In this document: in pieces, positions 10,101-17,871 of the stretch
How positions within the stretch are numbered: position 1 is the first letter of the stretch
Layout: each line of letters begins with the position of its first letter
Assembly (NCBI RefSeq): GCF_907165205.1
Contig: NC_058196.1
Span: forward strand, 972,501 to 1,036,500
From: Coccinella septempunctata
Taxonomy: Eukaryota > Arthropoda > Insecta > Coleoptera > Coccinellidae
DNA length: 64,000 nt
Reading direction: 5' to 3'
Made by a program: the position numbers and the translations under genes
Notes under the pieces: model-generated
The model's input: only the letters and a program-made list of their open reading frames with translations
The model's database searches: none
Told to the model about the DNA's origin: nothing

Positions 10101-11408
10101 TAAGAATAATTCACATGTCAAAGAACCAGTAAGCCAACTTTATGATCTGTTCGTAATAAATAAAAAATTATCGATTCTCATTTTTTTGAAAAAGATATTA
10201 ATTCAATAATCAACAAAATGAAAACATTATTGAAGCCAACTGAGAAAACACTTCATAATTAAGTCGGAAATCGTTTCACGAATTGGGACTGGAATATTTC
10301 TGTGGCATCATTAATGATTTGATTTTCTTACCTGGTAATCTGATTAGAGATATGTACGTATTTGGGTTTTTTGGAGATTTCTATCGATCAAGTGTTACCG
10401 CATGTTATTGGAAATACTGCCAATTATATCGAAGATAATTTAGATTGAGTTTCAGCAAGATTGAGCTCCTTCGCAATACGCTTTGTTTGTTCGACATCTT
10501 GATTAAAGATTTCTATGTCAGTGGATTGGAGGAAGGAAGCCACAGTCATGGTTGTTTTGAAGCTCAAAATGTCGATTTTTCACAAAAAATCACTACAAGT
10601 GCCATGAAAACACCACTTCATTTTCAAATACTTAGTTAAGAATATTTCGAGAACTAATGCATAAAAAGAAAAAACAATTACTGTGCTGAAATCAGTATAA
10701 AAATACCTTTCAAATGAGGTATCACTCACCCTATCTTCCCTATTCAAAAATTGGGGGTGAGGGTTGTAGTAGCAAGGGTTGAAGGGCTATGCGTCCGTAA
10801 CCTACATCTTAAGTTGTCCCCCTCGAAACAGAAATCGACCTGTCCGAGCATTTCTATCGAAAAAATTTATTTCGTCTGTAATCTCGTCTGTTTCGTTTTC
10901 AAATGGCCACCCTGTATAATAATTACTGTCGATAGCCAGTAAAACACTGTGACCACCGGTATGATCTATCTTTACGATATACTACAAAATTATCTGGAAA
11001 TAGTTCTCAACTTAATACGCCGTCTCTTAAACAGGTTTCAGATAATGCAAAAATTTTATAATCACTAGCCAACACATTTTTGAAAAATATATGAATTTTG
11101 GTATTGAGTCCTCTGCAGTTCTGATAATATATAGATAGATCAGCATTCAGAGTTACACTCCGATTGTTGGATGGATTGGTCTGTTTTTTTTTTATATTAC
11201 AGGAATAGATACCATTCATGAAGCCCACAAAAATATCTTGCTCTCCTTTGTTTTGTCGTTCGTTGATATCTCTTTTGTTCAGAGTTAGGTCTGCTCGAAT
11301 TTTGACATCTTTGTATACATCATAGTTCGCAAGCTTCTTTTTGTTCTTCAGCATCAGCTTAACAATAACAAAAAAGAATTGCCAACCTAATATAGATAAA
11401 GATGACAT
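7190..11408 (-). pseudogene. Old non-LTR retrotransposon (Jockey/CR1-like) with endonuclease and reverse transcriptase, decayed and split
   Basis: The minus strand carries, in order, an AP-endonuclease start (SIYYQNCRGLNTK and FALSETCL, 11.13-11.03 kb), a second endonuclease part (ELCGVECPLQSVDVI and VVLGDFNIAEL, 9.59-9.45 kb), a linker (9.18-8.95 kb) and the reverse transcriptase (LKNKLSFGSDNVPASVV, RNYRTIALISVFSKLFE, SQHGFMRSR, LLFLVFINDV, LLFADDL, 8.55-7.98 kb). The thumb/C-terminal part follows (SYSRKLSTIEFEYKIE, LRKRREIADATFAYKLIN) down to about 7.2 kb. The product of such an element nicks target DNA and copies its own RNA there. Frameshifts and stops are frequent. A 1,319-bp TA-flanked element splits the endonuclease at 9,596-10,914, and BEL sits just upstream. 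The clade is not resolved. Confidence 0.7.
9596..10914. mobile_element. Non-autonomous Tc1/mariner-type element with very long terminal inverted repeats
   Basis: Both ends begin CAGGGTGGCCATTTG and are flanked by TA (9594-9595 and 10915-10916), as expected for Tc1/mariner insertion. The inverted arms run to about 9,928 and from about 10,570, that is 333 and 345 bp, and agree nearly everywhere apart from an indel of about 12 bp near the outer end and scattered substitutions. The 640-bp interior shows no transposase. The left 190 bp is clearly related to the left end of the mariner copy at 23,926. It is inserted in the endonuclease region of the older non-LTR copy, whose coding pattern resumes on both sides. 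Confidence 0.85.
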
Positions 11409-11478
11409 TTTGAAATCTTTTTTTTATAATGAGTCAACAACGGAAAATTAAACTTTAAGAATGAAAATATTCAATATT

Positions 11479-11483
11479 GAAAT
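11479..11483. repeat. Left target-site duplication of BEL (GAAAT)
   Basis: GAAAT directly precedes the LTR end TGTTACG and recurs directly after the other LTR end at 22286-22290. Five-base duplications are normal for BEL/Pao. Confidence 0.9.
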
Positions 11484-11948
11484 TGTTACGATAGCTCAGA
11501 GAATATGAGAAGAAAAGATGAAAAATAGAAAATATAAAGATACGCTGAAAGCACTCGACCTACCTTTGTTGGGATGAACACCAGAAAAATGGGGAGCTCG
11601 CACTTCCTGCTATCTTTCGAAGTCCGTTTTGAGAGCCATATCTTAGAAAGCACTATTTGAGAAAAAAACGGAATCTGAACTTAGAAAAAGCGACGAAATT
11701 CGGTTGTAATTCGCACAGTCTCCGTCCTTCGTCATCGTTCATCTCGCCCATATGTCTCCATATGCAGTCCGAGATTTTCCAGCGTATTTGCCGATGATGA
11801 ATTGAAATATACACAAATGAATGGATGAAAGAAAAAAAGGATAATTAATTATAGAAACTGACGCGTTGATTCAACGATCGTTTCGAAACAAAAGAAAATA
11901 TATATTTTGAATTTAGAAATTCAATTCACTAAGAGTGTTGCATTAACA
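11484..11948 (-). repeat. BEL 3' LTR
   Basis: 465 bp, bounded on the plus strand by TGTTACGATAG and GCATTAACA (TG...CA on the coding strand). It is unbroken, unlike the 5' LTR, and serves as the reference that shows where the other LTR was split. It lacks the 15 extra bases present in the 5' LTR near 17,575-17,590. Confidence 0.95.
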
Positions 11949-11966
11949 TAACCGCCCACCTAAAAT
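11949..11966 (-). promoter_or_regulatory. BEL polypurine tract
   Basis: On the minus strand AGGTGGGCGGTTA lies immediately upstream of the 3' LTR. This is the usual place and composition of the primer for plus-strand DNA synthesis. Confidence 0.6.
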
Positions 11967-12020
11967 ATACATATTTTAAAGAGAAGAAAAAAAATAAAAA
12001 AAATTAAAATTCAGCAATGA

Positions 12021-15000
12021 TTATTGCTGGGGTAATGGACACAACTTTACTATAGGACGTTGCATCACACTTTGGCTAGTACGAACGGTAGCTACACGAG
12101 CTATTCCATCTAAACCTGGATGCAGTTTCTCAATTCGTGCCAACCGCCAGCGCAAGGGAGAAATAGGTCCATCATTAATTAGGACAAGCATACCCGGTTT
12201 TAGGGTAGAATTCGGATGTTTATCCCATTTTTTTCGTTGCTGTAACGTATGTAGATACTCTGTGTGCCAACGTTTCCAAAAATCTGCATGAAGTCGTGAG
12301 AGCAATTGCCATCTAGACAGCCTATTGATTTGCAGATGAGACAAATCATCATCTGGTAGCGATGTTAAGGGTTCAAGAGTCAAAAAATGACCCGGCGTCA
12401 AGGCGGATAGGTCATTGGGATCACTGCTCAACGGGCAGAGTGGTCGCGAATTCAGAACCGCTTCGATTTGCGTCAGAACCGTATACAGTTCTTCGTAAGT
12501 CAGTTTCTGTTCACCTATTACCCTCATTAAGTGCGTTTTAACTGATTTTATTCCGGCTTCCCAGAGACCGCCAAAGTGAGGTGCGGATGGAGGGTTGAAA
12601 CTCCAATCAATATGCTCAGACTCGGTAGCATTGCGGAACAAAGTACGTAAAAGGCCGTAGGCTCCACGAAAATTTGTATCACCGTCACTGAAGATCTTAT
12701 TACACCGCCCCCTGCGGGCTATAAAGCGTCGTAAAGCTGCCAGGAAAGCTTCGGAGGAAAGGTCAGAAACCAATTCTAGGTGTATTGCCTTAACGGCGAA
12801 ACAAATGAAAAGGCAGACATATGCTTTAGTATATTTAGTACCTCGTGATCTTGACATAGTGATAAGGAAAGGACCACCAAAATCAACACCAACACATTGA
12901 AATGGCTTTACCTGGTTTAAACGGCTAGAAGGCAAGTCTCCCATAAACGGTTGAACGGGTTTAGGATTTGAACGGAAGCAAGTATTACATTTTGAGAGCA
13001 CGCGATGTATAGCTCGTCTCGATGAAAGTATCCAAAATTGCTGACAAATAAGATACTGCAATGCTTGGTGACCTGGGTGCAAATGTTTTAAGTGGAAATG
13101 GCGAATTATAAGATCCGTTAGAGGATGTTGGCAAGGAAGTAAAGCAGGGTGTTTGCTCTCAAAGGAGAGCCCTGAAAGAGTAATTCGACCGCCCACCCTG
13201 AGGATATCATCCGAGTCAAGGAAAGGATTCAGTTTCCTGAAAGGTTTTGACAAAAGTTTGCCTTTTCGAAGATGATCGATTTCCACACTAAAAATATCCA
13301 CCTGAACTTGCTTTACAAGAAATAGTAAGGCATGTGTTAACTCCGAAATAGTTAACATGCCGTGGCGATGCCATGAAGGATTTCGAGCATTGAAGCAGAA
13401 CCTCAGAATGTATGCTAAAATCCTTTGAATTTTCGAAAGAGATGAAAACTGTGATATTAGGTCGTCAGTCAAGGATTTCTGAATCGATGTTGTCAAGACA
13501 ATTTTTCGTTCTTCTTCCGAGCAGAGAGAAGAATCTTCAGTATGGGTAAATGGCGTGCTAAGAACTTGATTCGATCTTAACCAAGTCGGTCCCGACCACC
13601 ACTTAGTGCAATTTATCAATCTGAACGGAGTTAAACCGCGAGAGCCGAAGTCAGCAGGGTTATCCTCTGATTTAACATGAAACCATTTTTCGGGAGGAAC
13701 CAGATTTTGAATTTTAGTTGTTCGATTGCTCACAAAAGATTTCCACTTATGAGGCGACGATTTGATCCAAGACAGAGCAACGGTTGAATCAGACCAGGCG
13801 CATAGTTCAGAAAACCTAACAGATGGATAAGTGGAGACCACAAATGAAATTAGTTTGGCCAACAATAGAGCAGCACATAACTCGAGACGAGGAAGAGATA
13901 TGCGCTTAATAGGAGCAACCTTGGATTTCGCACAGATGAGAAAAGTTTCAATTTGTCCTGATGAATAAATGAAACGAAAATATACTACAGCTGCATAACC
14001 TCTTTCACTGCTATCGCCGAATCCATGTAATTCTAATCTGATATGTGATTGTCGAAAAATGCAACGTGGAATACGTAGATCTTGTAGATGAGAAAGTTCT
14101 TCTTTACATTGATTCCAACAGTGCACGACGTCAGGAGTAGGCGTCTGGTCCCACTGTAAACCTTGAATCCAAAGAACCTGTATGAGATGCTTCATGAAAA
14201 AAGTAAAAGGAGTTAAAAAACCCAAAGGATCGTAAATTCGTGCAAGTTGCGATAATATGCTACGTTTCGTGCAAATTGAATCTATCTTCGATGCTGCAAA
14301 GGAAAAGGTATCACTATTGGGATTCCAGCAAAGTCCTAGAATCTTCATAAATTCGCCATCAGTGAATGAGAAGGACTGCATCAGCTGGTGTTCCATTGGA
14401 ATTCCTTCGAGAAGCTTTGGCTCATTACTCGCCCATTTTCGCAGTTCAAAGCCCCCTTTATTCAAAAGAGAAATGAGGTCATTTCGGAGATTTATAGCCT
14501 TTCGAAGATCATCGGAACCCGAGACAATATCATCGATGTATATATCCTCATTTAGGATCCTAGAAGCTAAAGGATAGCTATCCTTCTCGTCGGCAGCCAA
14601 CTTACGCAAGGTTCGAAGCGCTAGAAAAGGAGCTGAAGACAACCCATAAGTAACAGTGTTTAACTCATAACACCTTATTGACTCTGAGGGCGAAAATCTC
14701 CAGAGAATGCGCTGATATTTACGATGACCTGAGTGAATCAGAATTTGGCGATACATTTGTCGTATATCGGCCGTGAACACAAACTTATGCGTACGAAATC
14801 GGAGAAGAATAGTGGCAATATCCTTCTGCAGTTTTTGACCTGTAAGAAGACAATCATTCAAGGACGAGTGACCAGCAGCCTTTGCTGAAGCATCAAACAC
14901 AATCCTGAGTTTAGTGGAAGTGCTATCGGGTTTGAGAACGCAATGGTGTGGAATGAAATAAGAAGATTCATCAGAAGGCTTTGACTCTACCAACGTCATA

Positions 15001-15980
15001 TGGTTAGATTCTAAATAATCTTGCATAAAGTCATTATATTGTTGCCGGAGAGAGGAATCTTTATCGAGTCGTTTCTCCAGCAACAAGAAACGACGCAATG
15101 CCAATGAATAAGTGTCGCCAAATGAATCGGGAATAGACTGCTTGAAGGGAAGTGAGACACTAAAACGACCCGTTATACTATCTCGAGAGATATCTTTCTT
15201 GAAAATCTCTTCACAGAGAATCTCATCGGAAGAATGTGATTCCGATGCCGAAATTGGAAGGTCTTCGAGTTCCCAAAATGCCTTTAAAGTTGCGTTCAGA
15301 GATGAATCTAGGGTTACATGCAATGAATTCACTACATTACAAGAAGAATGAGTTCTGCCCATCAAGACCCAACCGAAAACAGTTTCGAGCGCTGAAGGCT
15401 CTCCTACCCCACCATCCTGACGACCATCAAGAAGTAAAGAAGGAAATATTTCTGCTCCTAGTAGTATGTCAACACTACCAGGTTTATTGAAATTAGGATC
15501 TGCCAACTTCAGTGATTCATATGATGAAAATTTGGTTGTGAAATTTGGCAAATCTGAACAAATTTTTGGGATCACAACAGCATCGAAAGTAAAGATTGGA
15601 TGCGTAATTTCTCGGGGACGGATTGTGCAAGTGACAGTAGAAGATGATGGAGATGATCTTTCCCCTATTCCTTTAATGCATAAAAATGATTTGGATAATG
15701 GAAGTCCAAGTGAAGCAACGCACTTTCTAGTGATGATATTAGTTTGGGAACCACTGTCTAAAAGAACTCTCACAGTTTTATAATTTCCCCAGGCATCGAG
15801 AATTTCTACTTGAGCTGTAGCGAGAAGAACATTGGAAGTGATCGAAGATGCCGTGGTAGTGAAACTCTGAGCAGAACTACATGAATTATTTTCTGAAGAT
15901 GGTAAAGTTTGTTTTTCCTTTTCATCGGAATCGATATGTAGCAAAGAATGGTGTCTTCTAGAACAAGAACGACAACAGGA
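12021..15980 (-). CDS. pol: BEL/Pao pol polyprotein
   Basis: About 1,319 open codons follow the TAA at 15981-15983. Domains in order (residues counted from the first Met at 15944): the third zinc knuckle just before that Met (CCRSCSRRHHSLLH, spanning the region after the stop), aspartic protease with LLDSGSQTN (about 62), reverse transcriptase with IVFDASA and YIDDIVSG (about 470), RNase H with GFGDSSERGYAAV (about 641), integrase with the zinc-binding HLHPGHQ...CNTC, and the acidic triad in GVDFGGPF (about 1,020), SDGDTNFRG (1,088) and HFGGLWEAGIK (1,127). A C-terminal LKPGMLVLIN...W module follows, as in the family. All catalytic residues I can check are present and no other stop occurs. 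The product would copy the element's RNA inside a virus-like particle and insert the DNA. Confidence 0.95.
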   Translation of the reverse strand, partial: SCCRSCSRRHHSLLHIDSDEKEKQTLPSSENNSCSSAQSFTTTASSITSNVLLATAQVEILDAWGNYKTVRVLLDSGSQTNIITRKCVASLGLPLSKSFLCIKGIGERSSPSSSTVTCTIRPREITHPIFTFDAVVIPKICSDLPNFTTKFSSYESLKLADPNFNKPGSVDILLGAEIFPSLLLDGRQDGGVGEPSALETVFGWVLMGRTHSSCNVVNSLHVTLDSSLNATLKAFWELEDLPISASESHSSDEILCEEIFKKDISRDSITGRFSVSLPFKQSIPDSFGDTYSLALRRFLLLEKRLDKDSSLRQQYNDFMQDYLESNHMTLVESKPSDESSYFIPHHCVLKPDSTSTKLRIVFDASAKAAGHSSLNDCLLTGQKLQKDIATILLRFRTHKFVFTADIRQMYRQILIHSGHRKYQRILWRFSPSESIRCYELNTVTYGLSSAPFLALRTLRKLAADEKDSYPLASRILNEDIYIDDIVSGSDDLRKAINLRNDLISLLNKGGFELRKWASNEPKLLEGIPMEHQLMQSFSFTDGEFMKILGLCWNPNSDTFSFAASKIDSICTKRSILSQLARIYDPLGFLTPFTFFMKHLIQVLWIQGLQWDQTPTPDVVHCWNQCKEELSHLQDLRIPRCIFRQSHIRLELHGFGDSSERGYAAVVYFRFIYSSGQIETFLICAKSKVAPIKRISLPRLELCAALLLAKLISFVVSTYPSVRFSELCAWSDSTVALSWIKSSPHKWKSFVSNRTTKIQNLVPPEKWFHVKSEDNPADFGSRGLTPFRLINCTKWWSGPTWLRSNQVLSTPFTHTEDSSLCSEEERKIVLTTSIQKSLTDDLISQFSSLSKIQRILAYILRFCFNARNPSWHRHGMLTISELTHALLFLVKQVQVDIFSVEIDHLRKGKLLSKPFRKLNPFLDSDDILRVGGRITLSGLSFESKHPALLPCQHPLTDLIIRHFHLKHLHPGHQALQYLICQQFWILSSRRAIHRVLSKCNTCFRSNPKPVQPFMGDLPSSRLNQVKPFQCVGVDFGGPFLITMSRSRGTKYTKAYVCLFICFAVKAIHLELVSDLSSEAFLAALRRFIARRGRCNKIFSDGDTNFRGAYGLLRTLFRNATESEHIDWSFNPPSAPHFGGLWEAGIKSVKTHLMRVIGEQKLTYEELYTVLTQIEAVLNSRPLCPLSSDPNDLSALTPGHFLTLEPLTSLPDDDLSHLQINRLSRWQLLSRLHADFWKRWHTEYLHTLQQRKKWDKHPNSTLKPGMLVLINDGPISPLRWRLARIEKLHPGLDGIARVATVRTSQSVMQRPIVKLCPLPQQ

Positions 15981-17144
15981 TTAAGAAGCGCATTTCGAAA
16001 TGTCATGTGCCGAATGCAAACAATTTACACACCAATTGTTACCTTGGGCGATCTTCAATCTTTCAGTTGGCGTTTTGGACAGAAATGAATAGCATTTATA
16101 AATACTATGCGATGAATTGCAATAATTACATTTTATTTTTGAAGGCGTATTATTAGATTGAGCAAGGAAAATAGAAGTTGATTTATTTGAAGAAAGATTT
16201 TTTTGTTTAGTTTGAGTTTGAGAAAGTGGACTGTATTTGGGTTTAGTTGAGGTAGAAAGAGCAGCAGATTCTAGAGCGGTGCACTGATTTAGAAGAAAAT
16301 TATGTAAATTTGTGAATGATGGAATATCTGAAGAGCATTCTTGCAATTCGAAACGTTTAATCGTAGCATTATCTAATTTTTGAATCATCATATGGAAAAG
16401 TATAAAGTCCCACTGATCAACAGGCAAACCTAAGTTTTTCAAGGATGACAAATTTTCCGAAAATGTATCAAGTAGGTTCCTTAAACCTTCAACCGACTCA
16501 TGTGTCAACTTTGAAATGTTTGTGATCTCCTGCCAATATGAATTTGCCAAAAGACGTTTATTTTGATATCGTTTAGTCAGAGTTTCGAAGGCAATATGGT
16601 AATTTTGTGCTGTTAATGGAAAACCTTTCAACAATGACAAAGCCTGAGATTTTAAAGAACTTAGAAGATATTGGAACTTTTCAATGTCTGACAGATTAGC
16701 ATTTTTGTGAATCAAACTGGTGAACATATCATGAAAGGTTGTCCAGTCTTTATAATTTCCGCTGAATGATGGCAACGAAATCTTCGGAAGTTTGACATTA
16801 GGTGTGGCTTTCGAAGACTTCACCGAAACATCATCAGTAGTTGTTGAAGGAAATAAATTACTATAAGTTGTTTTTATAGTGAAATAATTATCATTGAATG
16901 TCGACTTTATCTGTTTCTCTGACTCTAAATCAGGGTTTTCCGAAACTGACAGGAATGATATTATGGAATTGTGAACAGTATGAAACTTTTCATGAATATC
17001 CTCCAATTCTTCATATCGAAGTCGAAATCTGACATGACGACTTGCATCGTCGACAGCTGCTGTCGCCAAAGAAAGAATTTCCTCAATATCATCAATTTGT
17101 AACTGTCGAATAGCGTAATTTTGTTTTAATTTATTAACACTCAT
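15981..17144 (-). CDS. gag: BEL/Pao gag
   Basis: I place the start at the ATG at 17144 (MSVNKLKQNYAIRQLQ), matching the usual gag start, rather than an upstream Met at 17198. The protein has an N-terminal helical part, the conserved SFSGNYKDWTTFHDMF block and QYLLSSLKSQA...YQNKRLLANSYW, then two CCHC-type knuckles, CNYCNSSHSIYKC and CVNCLHSAHDISKC. It stops at TAA 15981-15983. The same frame then continues straight into pol with a third knuckle, so gag and pol look like one polyprotein frame interrupted by one stop. Gag forms the particle and binds RNA. Confidence 0.9.
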   Translation of the reverse strand: MSVNKLKQNYAIRQLQIDDIEEILSLATAAVDDASRHVRFRLRYEELEDIHEKFHTVHNSIISFLSVSENPDLESEKQIKSTFNDNYFTIKTTYSNLFPSTTTDDVSVKSSKATPNVKLPKISLPSFSGNYKDWTTFHDMFTSLIHKNANLSDIEKFQYLLSSLKSQALSLLKGFPLTAQNYHIAFETLTKRYQNKRLLANSYWQEITNISKLTHESVEGLRNLLDTFSENLSSLKNLGLPVDQWDFILFHMMIQKLDNATIKRFELQECSSDIPSFTNLHNFLLNQCTALESAALSTSTKPKYSPLSQTQTKQKNLSSNKSTSIFLAQSNNTPSKIKCNYCNSSHSIYKCYSFLSKTPTERLKIAQGNNWCVNCLHSAHDISKCAS

Positions 17145-17302
17145 TTTGAATGAATTGAATAAGGCGTAAATATGAGAAATCAAATTGAAATGCAACACTC
17201 AATATGCGAACCGAAGAAAAAGCAATGAAAAAAGTACCGGAAGTGGATAAAGAAATGAAATAATTTCGAAACAATCGCCGAAGCAACGGAAATTGAAGAA
17301 AA

Positions 17303-17319
17303 TCCGGCCCGAAGGACCA
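17303..17319 (-). promoter_or_regulatory. BEL primer binding site, tRNA-Tyr type
   Basis: On the minus strand TGGTCCTTCGGGCCGGA starts one base after the 5' LTR. It is complementary to a tRNA 3' end reading ...GGCCCGAAGGACCA. From memory, insect tRNA-Tyr ends in CCGGCUCGAAGGACCA, a one-base difference. It would prime minus-strand DNA synthesis. Confidence 0.7.
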
Positions 17320-17320
17320 A

Positions 17321-17636
17321 TGTTACGATAGCTCAGAGAATATGAGAAGAAAAGATGAAAAATAGAAAATATAAAGATACGCTGGAAGCACTCGACCTAC
17401 CTTTGTTGGGATGAACACCAGAAAAATGGGGAGCTCGCACTTCCTGCTATCTTTCGAAGTCCGTTTTGAGAGCACTATCTTAGAAAGCACTATTTGAGAA
17501 AAAAACGGAATCTGAACTTAGAAAAAGCGACGAAATTCGGTTGTAATTCGCACAGTCTCCGTCCTTCGTCAATCGAGAAGTTATATTAATTCATCTCGCC
17601 CATATGTCTCCATATGCAGTCCGAGATTTTCCAGCG

Positions 17637-17640
<4 letters not shown>
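17321..17640 (-). repeat. BEL 5' LTR, first part
   Basis: Matches 11484-11788 of the other LTR, with a 15-bp net insertion near 17,575-17,590 and a few substitutions. It ends in ...GCGTATT, where a non-LTR element is inserted. On the plus strand the LTR end contains CGATAGCTCAG next to the primer site. Confidence 0.9.

Positions 17641-17670
<30 letters not shown>
17641..17670. repeat. (TTA)n tail of the CR1-like element
   Basis: About ten TTA units on the plus strand, which is an AAT tail on the element's own strand. The same kind of tail ends the non-LTR copies near 33.53, 38.62, 47.92 and 60.7 kb. Confidence 0.85.
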
Positions 17671-17672
<2 letters not shown>

Positions 17673-17871
17673 CAGTAAGAGCTGAGGCTTAGCCTTTGTA
17701 GCTCAGAATACAAATATAAATATGTACAGAAAAAAAAAAAAAATAAAAATACAGGCAGTACAGTGAATATGCAGGCAGTACAGTGAATATTATAAACTAT
17801 ATAAAGAAACACAAACAGGTAAACACAGAAAAAAGCACCACAGAAGAAGAGTCAGCAAAAACACAACCATG

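Noticed and set aside
14257..15783. Several plus-strand frames of 80-106 codons
   Set aside because: They are antisense to the BEL pol frame, which has clear domains.
12021..17144. Endogenous retrovirus with an envelope gene
   Set aside because: The polyprotein order and motifs are BEL/Pao, and only about 70 bp separate the pol stop from the LTR, so there is no room for an envelope.
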